Assembly: GCF_028609865.1 (NCBI RefSeq)
Contig: NZ_CP063194.1
Span: 1,674,001 to 1,738,000, forward strand
Length of the DNA stretch: 64,000 bases
Direction: 5' to 3'
Origin: Corynebacterium jeddahense
GTDB taxonomy: Bacteria > Actinomycetota > Actinomycetes > Mycobacteriales > Mycobacteriaceae
Shown here: piece by piece, positions 8,281 through 18,797 of the stretch
Position numbering within the stretch: the stretch's first letter is position 1
How the letters are laid out: each line of letters begins with the position of its first letter
The notes under the pieces: model-generated
The model's database searches: none
Seen by the model: the letters and a program-made list of their open reading frames with translations, nothing else
Told to the model about the DNA's origin: nothing
Translations under genes and position numbers: made by a program

Positions 8281-9023
8281 AGTTTCCAGCGGCCGTCTTC
8301 CTTCTGGAAGATCATGGTGTCGGTCTGCTCGCCGTCGGAGGTCTTCGCCGTCAGGCTGGCGGAAGCGCGATCGCCGTCAACGCGGACGTCGGACAGGCTC
8401 ACATCGGTCTTCGGCAGCTCGAGCGTCTGGCCCTGCTGCTCGGCGAGGCGGCCGGCCTCCTCGACCTGGTCGAGGGTCATGCCCTGGCGCTCAAGCTCGT
8501 CCATCATCGGCTCGCGGACAGCGGTGCAGGAGTTGTCCAGGATCGTGCGCGTCCAGGTGGCGAAGGAGTCCGGGTTGAGGACGGTGCGGGCGGTGTCCTC
8601 CATCTGCTTGCGGTCGGACTCGCTGCCCGGCTTACCGTTCGCCAGCGGCTCGTTGGTGTTCTTCGGCAGGCCGTTCTCGAACGGGTTGGCCAGCGTCGGG
8701 GCGTCGCCGCCGTCCTGGCCACCGCCCGACTTGGTCACGCGGGTGGTGGAGGTCTTCGTCTCCTTGTCCTTCGACTTGGACTTGTCGTCCTTCTTCTCAC
8801 CCTTATCGTCGCCGGCCGCCGTGGTCTCGCCGTCCTTGTGCTCAGCGTCTGCCGTGGAGGACTCGGTGAGCTCGGTCGCGGAGTTCAGCGGCGACGCCTC
8901 GGCGGCGGTGGACAGGCCGCCGGAGGATGCGTCGTCGTCGTTGGAGCCGCAGGCGGCGAGCGGGAAAGCGAGCGCGGTCGCTGCCGCGGCGGCGGCCACG
9001 CCGGTCTTGGTGTTCAGCTTCAC
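8271..9023 (-). CDS. Secreted lipoprotein with acidic/Lys-rich linker
   Basis: Starting at the GTG at 9023 the product has 250 residues: a signal peptide ending in the lipobox LAAC (Cys25), a low-complexity linker rich in Ser, Thr, Asp and Lys (residues about 30-110), and a compact C-terminal domain of about 130 residues. In that domain VDGDRASASL and QKEDGRWKLCN resemble the SnoaL/NTF2-like folds often found in small actinobacterial lipoproteins. The start is chosen because GAGAGG lies 11 bases upstream and the signal peptide begins there; a longer open frame would put the signal peptide inside the protein. Function unknown. Confidence 0.7.
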   Translation of the reverse strand: MKLNTKTGVAAAAAATALAFPLAACGSNDDDASSGGLSTAAEASPLNSATELTESSTADAEHKDGETTAAGDDKGEKKDDKSKSKDKETKTSTTRVTKSGGGQDGGDAPTLANPFENGLPKNTNEPLANGKPGSESDRKQMEDTARTVLNPDSFATWTRTILDNSCTAVREPMMDELERQGMTLDQVEEAGRLAEQQGQTLELPKTDVSLSDVRVDGDRASASLTAKTSDGEQTDTMIFQKEDGRWKLCN

Positions 9024-9224
9024 GGTTGTTGCATACCTCTCGTGGTTGGACCGCGGCTGCCCGGGCGCGCACTCACTGCGCGCGACGCGAGCCACGGTGA
9101 ACGTCTCCGGAAATAGTAGCAACTACTCACTGACGGCCCGATGCCACCGCATTACGGAAGTTCTGGGGGCTTTCTGTGAGCTGCCCGTCAATCCGGCCGT
9201 GCCCTCGCCGTGCCCGACGGGATC

Positions 9225-9230
9225 TAAGGT
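9225..9230 (+). promoter_or_regulatory. Possible leaderless -10 element (TAAGGT) of the TetR gene
   Basis: TAAGGT ends 8 bases before the ATG at 9239 and there is no ribosome binding site in the gap. This matches the spacing of the other leaderless candidates in the window. Confidence 0.3.
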
Positions 9231-9238
9231 TGGGTGGC

Positions 9239-9800
9239 ATGCAGTTATCCCGCGAGCGCATCACCGGCGCGGCCCTGGGCATCCTGCGCGAGTACGGGCT
9301 CGCGGACGTCTCCATGCGCCGCGTGGCCACCACACTCGGCGTGGCCCCGGGGGCGCTGTACTGGCACGTGGCCAACAAGCAGGAGCTCATCGCCACCGTC
9401 GCCGAGGCCATCGTGCAGCCGCTTCTCGACGGCCCCGTGCCCGACCCCGCCGCCCTCTCACGCCAGCTGCGCGAGCTCATGCTCGGCGTGCGCGACGGCG
9501 CGGAGGTGGTCGTCGCCGCGGTCGGCCAGCCAGACTCGCAGGTGCGCGACGACCTCGAGCGCCGCTTCGATGAGGCGGTGCGGTTGGCGGCCGAAGGTGC
9601 GTCGACACGCGACGCGCGGGCGGCGGCACGAGGCCTGCTGCACCTCACCCTCGGCGAGGCGGCGGTGACGCAGTCGACGGCGCAACTCGCGGAGGCGACG
9701 GGCGCGCCGGAGGGCGCGGCAGGCGGGGCGAACGGCGAGGAGCACGCGGCCGCCGTTGGATTCCTGCTGGCCGGGCTCGAGCGCACTAAGCTGTGGCCCC

Positions 9801-9808
<8 letters not shown>
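9239..9808 (+). CDS. TetR-family transcriptional regulator
   Basis: A 189-residue regulator with the N-terminal TetR helix-turn-helix: ITGAALGILREYGLADVSMRRVA, then LGVAPGALYWHVANKQEL (about residues 30-50), which is the recognition helix region. The variable C-terminal ligand domain gives no clue to the inducer. The stop overlaps the glgX start by 8 bp, so it may control glgX and the genes downstream, or act elsewhere. No strong operator dyad is seen in the divergent gap at 9024-9238; only a weak AGTAG-CAA-CTACT at 9115-9127. Confidence 0.85.
9787..9792 (+). promoter_or_regulatory. Possible leaderless -10 element (TAAGCT) of glgX
   Basis: TAAGCT lies inside the end of the tetR gene, 8 bases before the glgX ATG at 9801. 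It could give glgX its own leaderless transcript in addition to read-through from tetR. Confidence 0.3.
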
Positions 9809-11989
<2,181 letters not shown>

Positions 11990-11993
<4 letters not shown>

Positions 11994-13396
11994 TCCCCGC
12001 GCACGGCGCAACATTGACCGTCACCAACGACGCGCTCACCGCGACCCCCACCCCGCTCGCCGCCTCGCTCACGGGCGGGCGCGAGAACCGGATCGTGCGC
12101 ATCGCCGACATCACCGGCGTCACCGTCACCCCGGGCAACGCGTGGACGCGCAGCCGCGTCGACGTCGAAACGGGCGCCGGCGCCACCGCGTTCTGGTTCG
12201 CCCCGGGCGACGTCGAGGGCCCCGAGCAGTTGCGCTCGCTTCTCGACGACGCGCAGCGCGGCACGGCCCCCGACACCGAGCCCGTCGCCGGCGGCGCGGG
12301 AATCCCCGGCTTCGACTTCGTCGGCTTCGACGTGGAGACGGCGAACCCGCGCTGGGGCTCCATCTGCCAGATCGGCCTGGTGAAGGTGATCGACGGCGAG
12401 GAGGTCGACCGCGTCTCCTGGCTGTGCCAGCCCCCGGAGCGCATCGGCACGTTCGAGCCCGGCAACGTTGCCGTCCACGGCATCACGGCGCAGGACGTGG
12501 CGGACGCCCCGAGTGTGCACGAGCGCATCCCCGAGCTCGTCGCGTTCGTCGGCGAGCTCCCGCTCGTCGCGCACAACGCGCAGTTCGACGCCTCCGCCCT
12601 GCGCGACGCCTGCCGCGAGACCGGCGCGGAGGTGCCGCAGCTCCTCTTTGCCTGCACCCTCGCCCAGGCGCGCGCGACGAAGCTCGACGTGGACAACCAC
12701 AAGCTGCCCACGCTGGCAAAGCACTTCGGCGCCGCCCTCGAGCACCACCACGACGCGTGCGAGGACGCCGCGGCTTGCGCCGCCGTCATGGTGGGGCTCG
12801 CCCGCCAGGCCGGCCACACCGGCAGCCTCATGCGCTTCGTGCACGACGCCGGCTTTACCCTCGGCGCCATCGACGACGCCCGCGTCACCCCGGTGCTGCG
12901 GGACCGCTCCGGCGCCGGGCGGGCGCGCCAGGCCGAGCTCGCGGAGCAGGGCGCCGCCGCCGCGGTGCGGGCTACCGCGGCCCCGCGCGGCTCGAACCAG
13001 GCTGGATCCGGCGAGGCAGGGCCGGGCGAGGCGGGGCCGGGCCGGAGGGCGTCGTCAAGCAACGGCCCGAAAAAGCCCGCCCCCTGGCAGTCGGTGGCCA
13101 CCCCGGACACCGTGCCGGAGCCGAGCGCCGACGCGGACCCGAACGCGCCGCTCTACGGCGAGAACGTCACCCTGACCGGCGAGTTCGAGCCGTACGATAA
13201 GGGCGAACTGTGGCAGGCGATCGCCCGCCAAGGCGCGCAGGTGGGCAAGAACGTGACGAAGAAGACGACCATCCTCGTCGCGGGCGAGTGGGCCACGATG
13301 ACGTCGAAGGAGAAACGGGCGCACGAGCTGAAAGAGAAGGGCCAGGACATCGAGATCTGGCCCGCCGAGCGGCTCTACGAGGCACTCGGGCTGTAA
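11990..13396 (+). CDS. DnaQ-family exonuclease with N-terminal extension and C-terminal BRCT domain
   Basis: 468 residues in three parts. Residues 1-100 form an uncharacterised domain that looks like a PH-fold or similar beta domain. Residues about 108-275 are a DEDDh 3'-5' exonuclease with Exo I DVE (114-116), Exo II AHNAQFD (194-200) and the HxxxxD of Exo III (His254, Asp259). After a Gly/Pro-rich linker comes a BRCT domain (about 388-468, YGENVTLTGEF to WPAERLYEAL). It resembles actinobacterial proteins annotated as DNA polymerase III epsilon-like. The GTG start overlaps the glgX stop in GTGA. It may proofread or act in repair; its place in a glycogen operon is probably positional. Confidence 0.85.
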
Positions 13397-13449
13397 AAAA
13401 GTTTCGGCGGCCGGGGAACCGGCGGGGTGCAGCGCGCGTCTAACTACGT

Positions 13450-14055
13450 ATGCACCTCCTTGACACGATCCCCAGCCCCTCTCCCGCCCTGCCGCTGCCC
13501 GCGACGCAGCGCCTGGCGCGCCTCGACACCATCGGCGCGCCGGGCAGGCTCGCGCGCGGGTTCGGCGCGTCCACCGCGTTCCTTTCCCTGTCGCCTGGCC
13601 TGGCGTGCGTTTTCGCCGATCCAGACGGCGCGGCGCTCACCCACCAGGCGCTCGGCGCCGCCGGCATGAGCGCGCACCAGCTGTGGAACGCGGCGGCCGC
13701 GGAGCTTGCCGCGCGCGCCCACACGGAGCGCGGGGTGGAGTTCCTCGTCCGCAGCCCCGCCGTGACGTGCGCCGCGGCGTGGGGCGGGGCGGAGCTGCCC
13801 CGCGGCTTCGAGGTGGCCGGGCACGGCGTCGCCGCCGCGCACTGGCTCGCGCATCCGCAGACGTTCACGCTGCTCCACCGCCACTTCGAGGCGGTCCTGC
13901 ACCCCGAGGCGATGCTCGCCTACGCCACGGACGACGGCGAGCGTCTCTTCGTCTTCGACGCCGCCCCGCACGCCGTCGCCGCCGCCCTGCCGCGGGCGGA
14001 CGTGGTGACGTACTCCGTCGGCTTCCCGCTGCTCTACCACCCCGGCCGCAGCTAG
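13450..14055 (+). CDS. Hypothetical protein
   Basis: A 201-residue cytoplasmic protein without signal peptide or membrane segment. Recognisable phrases are RLARGFGASTAFLSL, WNAAAAELAARAHTERGVEFLVRS and LAHPQTFTLLHRHFEAVLHPE. I do not recognise the family. It lies between the DnaQ-BRCT gene and treY on the same strand, 53 and 37 bases from them. Codon use is as GC-rich as the neighbours. No clear ribosome binding site precedes the chosen ATG, so a start slightly downstream is possible. Confidence 0.6.
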   Translation: MHLLDTIPSPSPALPLPATQRLARLDTIGAPGRLARGFGASTAFLSLSPGLACVFADPDGAALTHQALGAAGMSAHQLWNAAAAELAARAHTERGVEFLVRSPAVTCAAAWGGAELPRGFEVAGHGVAAAHWLAHPQTFTLLHRHFEAVLHPEAMLAYATDDGERLFVFDAAPHAVAAALPRADVVTYSVGFPLLYHPGRS

Positions 14056-14092
14056 GGTGTGAGGGGTCGCCCGCACTGCAGAAGGAGACCTC

Positions 14093-16468
14093 ATGCGCCG
14101 ACCCGTTACCGCCACCTACCGCCTGCAGCTGCGCGGGCCCCACGCCGACCCGCAGGGGCGCGAGTTCGGCTTCGCGCAGGCCGCCGAGATCGTGCCCTAC
14201 CTGCGAGACCTGGGCGTTTCGCACCTCTACCTCTCCCCGATCTTCGCCTCGAGCCGCGAGTCGAACCACAACTACGACGTCATCGACCCCACGCTGGTCA
14301 ACCCGGAGCTCGGCGGCATCGACGGGCTGCGGCTGCTCTCCCGCGCCGCGCACGAGGCGGGCCTCGGCCTCATCGTGGACATCGTGCCCAACCACCTCGG
14401 TGTAGAAAACCCACGCGCGAACCGCTGGTGGTGGGACGTGCTCAAGCACGGCCGCGGCTCCGACTACGCCAGCTACTTCGACATCGACTGGGACGAGGAC
14501 AACGGGGCCGGTGGGCGCATCGGCGTGCCCGTCCTCGGCAGCCCGGGCGACACCGCCGCGCTCGCGCTCGCGCACCGCGACGGCGAGGACGTGCTCACCT
14601 ACCACGAGCACGTTTTCCCCCTCGCCCCGGGCAGCTACGCCAGCCTTGACGACGACCCGGAGGCCGTGCACGACCGGCAGCACTACCGTCTCATGTGCTG
14701 GCGCGACGGGGTGATCTCATACCGCCGCTTCTTCTCCGTCAACGGCCTCGCCGGCGTGCGGCAGGAGGACGAGGCCGTCTTCACCGCCACCCACGCCGCC
14801 CTGCAGTCCCTGCTCGACGACGGGATCATCGACGGCATCCGCGTCGACCACCCCGACGGGCTCACCGACCCGTTCGGCTACCTCACCCGCCTGCGCACGA
14901 TGGTTGGCGAGGACAGGTGGCTTATCGTGGAGAAGATCCTCGCCGCCGACGAGCCGCTCGACCCGCGCCTGGACGTCGACGGCACCACGGGCTACGACGC
15001 GCTGCGCGAGTTCGACGGCGTCTTCGTCAACGCCGACGCCGCCGACCGCCTGGGCACCCTCGCCTACCGCGCGAGCGGATCTACCTGGGACGAGGGTGCC
15101 ATCGAGACCGCGGAGCGCATGCTCAAGGCGCGGGTCGCCGAAGAGGAGCTCGCCGCCGCGGTGCGCCGCCTCGCGCGGGCGGTGCGCCGCGACAACCTGT
15201 CCACCGCCGGCGCGGACGTGAGTGACGACGACCTCACGGAGGTACTCGTCGAGCTCGTCGCGCGGATGCCGGTCTACCGCGCCGACTACCGGTCGCTGTC
15301 GCGGCTGACCTCGACCCTCGTCGCGGAGATGGCGGCCAGCGACCTCGGACTCAACCCGGATGCCCTCGACCTCGTCGCCGCGGCCGCGCTCGCGGGAGGC
15401 GAGGCGACCCACCGCTTCGCCCAGGTCTGCGGCGCGGTGATGGCGAAGGGCGTCGAGGACACGCTGTTCTACCGGGCGTCGCGCCTCGTCGCGCTGCAGG
15501 AGGTCGGCGGCGCCCCGGGCAGGTTCGGGGTGAGCCCCGCCGAGTTCCACCTGCTCCAGGACGAGCGCGCCCGGCTGTGGCCGCACGCGATGACGACCCT
15601 GACCACCCACGACACGAAGCGCAGCGAGGACACCCGGGCGCGCATGCTCGAGATCGCCGAGCTGCCGGAGGAGTTCGCGCAGCTTTCCCGCGACGTCTTC
15701 GCGCTCACCCCGCCGCCGGACACGGCCACGGGCCACTTCCTCCTCCAGAACGTCCTCGGCGCGTGGCCCCGCGACGGCAAGGCCACCCCGGAGTTCACCG
15801 AACGCCTCCAGGCGTACGCGGTGAAGGCGGTGCGCGAGGCCGACGTGCACACCAGCTGGTACGACAACGACCTCGCCTACGAGGCCGCAATCACCGAGTG
15901 GGTCGCCCACCTTGTCGACGGGCCAGCCACCGCCGCGCTCGCCGAGTTCGCGCGCACGCTCGACCGCGGCGGCGTGGCGGTCTCGCTCGGCCGCAAGCTG
16001 CTCCAGCTCGTCGGCCCCGGCATCCCGGATACCTACCAGGGCACCGAATTCCTCGACTTCTCCCTCGTGGACCCGGACAACCGCCGCTTCGTCGATTACG
16101 CGGCGCGGGCGGCGGGCGCGGGGACGCCGGAGGACGTCGAGAAGCAACGCATCGTGCGGGAATGCTTGACGCTGCGGCGCGAGCGGCCCGAGCTCTTCCT
16201 CGAGGGCGGCTACCAGGCCGTCTTCGCCGAGGGCGAGGCGCGGCGCCATCTCGTAGGCATGGCGCGCACGGCGGACGGCGGGCCGCAAGTCATCGCGCTG
16301 GCCACGCGCGAGCCCCTCGCCCTTGAGCGCGACGGCGGGTGGCGCGGGACGACGCTGACCCTGCCGGACGGCCCCTGGGTGGACCGGTTGACGGGGCGCG
16401 GCGTCTCCGGGACGGTCGAGGTCACTACGCTTTGCGACGAACTTCCAGCCGTCCTGCTTACCCGGTAA
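14093..16468 (+). CDS. treY: Maltooligosyl trehalose synthase
   Basis: TreY converts the reducing end of maltodextrins into a trehalosyl unit, which TreZ then releases as trehalose. The 791-residue product has the GH13 signatures of the TreY subfamily: TATYRLQL at the N-terminus, FAQAAEIVPYLRDLGVSHLYLSPI, DIVPNHLGV near 100, IDGIRVDHPDGL with the nucleophile Asp, and LIVEKIL with the acid Glu. AAGGAG precedes the ATG. In C. glutamicum treY and treZ lie in the same region; treZ is not in this window between the following genes and ilvA, so it must be elsewhere or missing. Trehalose matters here also for mycolate transfer in the cell envelope. Confidence 0.95.
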   Translation: MRRPVTATYRLQLRGPHADPQGREFGFAQAAEIVPYLRDLGVSHLYLSPIFASSRESNHNYDVIDPTLVNPELGGIDGLRLLSRAAHEAGLGLIVDIVPNHLGVENPRANRWWWDVLKHGRGSDYASYFDIDWDEDNGAGGRIGVPVLGSPGDTAALALAHRDGEDVLTYHEHVFPLAPGSYASLDDDPEAVHDRQHYRLMCWRDGVISYRRFFSVNGLAGVRQEDEAVFTATHAALQSLLDDGIIDGIRVDHPDGLTDPFGYLTRLRTMVGEDRWLIVEKILAADEPLDPRLDVDGTTGYDALREFDGVFVNADAADRLGTLAYRASGSTWDEGAIETAERMLKARVAEEELAAAVRRLARAVRRDNLSTAGADVSDDDLTEVLVELVARMPVYRADYRSLSRLTSTLVAEMAASDLGLNPDALDLVAAAALAGGEATHRFAQVCGAVMAKGVEDTLFYRASRLVALQEVGGAPGRFGVSPAEFHLLQDERARLWPHAMTTLTTHDTKRSEDTRARMLEIAELPEEFAQLSRDVFALTPPPDTATGHFLLQNVLGAWPRDGKATPEFTERLQAYAVKAVREADVHTSWYDNDLAYEAAITEWVAHLVDGPATAALAEFARTLDRGGVAVSLGRKLLQLVGPGIPDTYQGTEFLDFSLVDPDNRRFVDYAARAAGAGTPEDVEKQRIVRECLTLRRERPELFLEGGYQAVFAEGEARRHLVGMARTADGGPQVIALATREPLALERDGGWRGTTLTLPDGPWVDRLTGRGVSGTVEVTTLCDELPAVLLTR

Positions 16469-16482
16469 GCTACTGCGCCGTT

Positions 16483-17511
16483 ATGAGCACCTCCCACCAG
16501 CCGGCCAAGCGAAACAAGGCCGCCGACGACACGATCGCGCGGCTGGGTTCGACGTACTTCGCCTGGGTCAACGAGCACCCCGACGCCGCCGCCACGTTCC
16601 GGCACGCGCTCCACGAACTCATGCGCGACGCGGGCGTGCAGTTCGACCGCGTCGACGCCCGCGTGAAATCGTGGACCTCGCTGAAAGAAAAGGCGCGCAA
16701 GACGCGTGCCGACGGCACGTTGCTCTACCACGACCCCTGGCACGACATCAAGGACATCCTCGGCGCGCGCATCACCGTGCTGCACTCCACCGAGATCCCG
16801 GCCGTGCAGCGCCTCTTGGCGGACCAGTTCGAGGTGCTGCGCAGCGTGGACAAGGCGGAGGAGACCCGCGTCGCCGGCGGCTTCGGCTACGGCTCGCACC
16901 ACCTTGTCGTGCGCGTGGAGGAGCAGTCCGAGGGGCTCGAGGACTACGCCGGCCAGGTCTTCGAGGTGCAGATCCGCACCGTCCTCCAGCACGCCTGGGC
17001 CGAGTTCGAGCACGACATCCGTTACAAACGCGCGAGCGAGAAGCTCGACCCACGGGTGGACCGCGCGTTTACCCTCGCCGCCGGGCTCATCGAGCTCGCC
17101 GACCAGCAGTTCGACCAGATTGCCACCCTTGCCGACCCGCAGGAGCGGGTGAACACTGACGTCGACGCCGAGATCTCACCGGAAACGCTGCCCGGCATCC
17201 TCACCGTACTGCTGGGTAGCCAGTTCCCGCTCTCGCGCGCCGGGGACTACCGCTTCCTCACCGAGCTGCTGCGCGCGCACGGCATCGAGGTCGTTTCCGA
17301 GGTCGCCGAGCTGACCAACCCGGCCGACATCGAGGCCGTCTCCAACACCCTCAACTACCCGTTCATGCCGGGCCAGGTGCGCATCATGGACGACCTGCTG
17401 CTCAACCGCTTCGGCAGCGAGCACATCGAGAAGACGTGGGACGCCGGTAACCGCCCCGGCGTGCGGCGCAAGCGCCTCACGAGCAGGCTCGCCCTGCTGC
17501 GCGGCGAGTAG
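16483..17511 (+). CDS. RelA/SpoT-domain protein, small alarmone synthetase homologue with C-terminal extension
   Basis: 342 residues. The first half is a (p)ppGpp synthetase domain: RVKSWTSLKEKARK at 60-73 (ATP side), DIKDILGARI at 88-97, GYGSHH at 135-140, EVQIRT at 161-166 and HAWAEFEHD at 170-178. There is no HD hydrolase domain before it and no TGS or ACT domain after it. The rest (about residues 200-342) is an extra helical region not found in short 200-250-residue synthetases. C. glutamicum has a RelP homologue next to treY, and this is probably its orthologue. Activity is plausible from the motifs but unproven. The stop is immediately followed by the stop of the convergent S4 gene, with no base between them. 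Confidence 0.8.
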   Translation: MSTSHQPAKRNKAADDTIARLGSTYFAWVNEHPDAAATFRHALHELMRDAGVQFDRVDARVKSWTSLKEKARKTRADGTLLYHDPWHDIKDILGARITVLHSTEIPAVQRLLADQFEVLRSVDKAEETRVAGGFGYGSHHLVVRVEEQSEGLEDYAGQVFEVQIRTVLQHAWAEFEHDIRYKRASEKLDPRVDRAFTLAAGLIELADQQFDQIATLADPQERVNTDVDAEISPETLPGILTVLLGSQFPLSRAGDYRFLTELLRAHGIEVVSEVAELTNPADIEAVSNTLNYPFMPGQVRIMDDLLLNRFGSEHIEKTWDAGNRPGVRRKRLTSRLALLRGE

Positions 17512-17895
17512 TTAGCGGCGGCGACCGAGCAGCCGGTCGGTCTCGCGCCGCTCCTTTTTCGTCGGGCGGCCGCTGCCGCGCTCGCGCACGGGCGGCGCGG
17601 CGAAAATGTCGCGCGGCGGCGGGGGCGGCGAGTGGTCGATGTAGCAGCTGCGCGCCACCGGCGCCCCGACTCGCTTGTGCACCGTCGCAGTGACCTCGAG
17701 AACGTAGTCGCGGTGGTCCTTCCACACCCGCACGGTCTCGCCGGGCACGACCTGGGCGGACGGCTTGACCGTCTTGTCTTCAATCTTCACGTGGCCAGCG
17801 CGCACCGCCTCGGCGGCTTGGCTGCGCGTCTTAAAGATGCGCACCGCCCACAGCCAGACGTCGATGCGGACCGCGGATCCCGTCGGCTGCGTCAA
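17512..17895 (-). CDS. S4-domain RNA-binding protein (Hsp15-like)
   Basis: 127 residues starting at a TTG directly after the previous stop. The N-terminal S4 fold is clear: RIDVWLWAVRIFKTRSQAAEAVRAGHVKI at 10-38, then VKPSAQVVPGETV. A basic tail (RPTKKERRETDRLLGRRR) follows. In E. coli Hsp15 binds 50S subunits carrying nascent peptides to rescue stalled ribosomes; the short length and basic tail fit that family. The TTG is used because no ATG or GTG lies between the upstream stop and the S4 motif. Confidence 0.8.
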   Translation of the reverse strand: MTQPTGSAVRIDVWLWAVRIFKTRSQAAEAVRAGHVKIEDKTVKPSAQVVPGETVRVWKDHRDYVLEVTATVHKRVGAPVARSCYIDHSPPPPPRDIFAAPPVRERGSGRPTKKERRETDRLLGRRR

Positions 17896-18129
17896 TTAGT
17901 ACTGGTCCTTGTGGTTCACGATCTTCTGGACCTTGTTCCAGTTGGCGAACCCGCCGGCCACCGCGACCACAAGGCCGATGAAAAACACGGTCCACGAACC
18001 GAAGAGGAGGCCGAACGCGATACCGCCCGCGACGCCGCCGCCGGCCCAGAGCGCGGCGTTGCGCGAGTACAGCCGCACGGCGGCTTTGCGCTGGTCGATC
18101 GGGTTGTTAGGGCGCGGCTGCATCGTCAT
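17896..18129 (-). CDS. Small conserved membrane protein
   Basis: 77 residues: a polar N-terminus (MTMQPRPNNPIDQRKAA), two hydrophobic segments separated by a tight turn (AALWAGGGVAGGIAFGLLFGSWTVFF and IGLVVAVAGGFANW), and a short basic end. Family unknown to me. The ATG at 18129 is 8 bases after a TAGACT -10 element, which supports the start. The next gene begins directly after its stop. Confidence 0.65.
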   Translation of the reverse strand: MTMQPRPNNPIDQRKAAVRLYSRNAALWAGGGVAGGIAFGLLFGSWTVFFIGLVVAVAGGFANWNKVQKIVNHKDQY

Positions 18130-18137
18130 AGGACCAC

Positions 18138-18143
18138 AGTCTA
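18138..18143 (-). promoter_or_regulatory. Probable leaderless -10 element (TAGACT) of the 77-residue membrane protein gene
   Basis: TAGACT with an 8-base gap to the ATG at 18129 and no ribosome binding site. It would give the membrane protein and the S4 protein their own transcript, separate from ilvA and the YigZ gene. Confidence 0.45.
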
Positions 18144-18148
18144 GCGCC

Positions 18149-18793
18149 TTATCCGCCCCGCTCGACCCAACGGTGGCCTGCGTCTTTCGCTTCGGCACCG
18201 CCGTGGGTCGCGGCGGCCAGCAGTGCGTCGACGCGCTCGCGCTCCCCCGGCGCGAACGCGAGCGTGTACGTGGCGGCGCGGCCGTACGCCACGTCAACCA
18301 CGTCCACCCCGGCGGCGCGCAACTCCGCCTCGATGCGGCCCGCCTCCGCATGCGGCAGGTCCACGGTCGCGAGCTCGCGCACCTCGCGCGTGGTTCGCCT
18401 CACCTGCTCGAGCGCCGCCGAAACCGCGTCCGTATAGGCGCTGACCAGCCCGCCGGTGCCGAGCTTCACGCCACCGAAGTAGCGGATCACCACCGCGACG
18501 ACGTCGAGCATGCCCGAGCCTTTGAGTACCTCGAGCATGGGTTTGCCGGCCGTGCCGGAGGGCTCGCCGTCGTCCGAGGAGCGTTCGATCGGCTGCGCAC
18601 CGTCGACGTGGACGATGAAGGCGGAGCAGTGGTGCCGCGCGTCGGGGTAGGCGTCCCGGGCCGCTTGGACCACCTCGCGGGCTTCGTCCTCCGTCGTCGC
18701 CCGCGCGACCCAGCAGATGAAGCGGGAGCGCTTGATCTCGATCTCGTGCGTGGCCGGCTCGCCCGCCGCCGGGCGCTCGTACGCGGAACGCAT
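18149..18793 (-). CDS. YigZ/IMPACT family protein
   Basis: 214 residues with the UPF0029/IMPACT N-terminal domain: EIEIKRSRFICWVARA, DARHHCSAFIV, SDDGEPSGTAGKPML and VIRYFGGVKLGTGGLVSAY. These motifs identify the family. The C-terminal domain is the ferredoxin-like DUF1949 type. Bacterial members are of uncertain function; eukaryotic IMPACT binds the translation regulator GCN1. The start is 4 bp after the ilvA stop, so the two genes are co-transcribed. Confidence 0.9.
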   Translation of the reverse strand: MRSAYERPAAGEPATHEIEIKRSRFICWVARATTEDEAREVVQAARDAYPDARHHCSAFIVHVDGAQPIERSSDDGEPSGTAGKPMLEVLKGSGMLDVVAVVIRYFGGVKLGTGGLVSAYTDAVSAALEQVRRTTREVRELATVDLPHAEAGRIEAELRAAGVDVVDVAYGRAATYTLAFAPGERERVDALLAAATHGGAEAKDAGHRWVERGG

Positions 18794-18797
18794 CCGG

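Noticed and set aside
9115..9127. TetR operator AGTAG-CAA-CTACT in the divergent gap before tetR
   Set aside because: Arms of only 5 bp with no extension, so it is not distinguishable from chance.
13397..13449. Terminator after the DnaQ-BRCT gene (CCGG-GGAA-CCGG)
   Set aside because: Only a 4-bp core stem, and the A run precedes rather than follows it on the coding strand.
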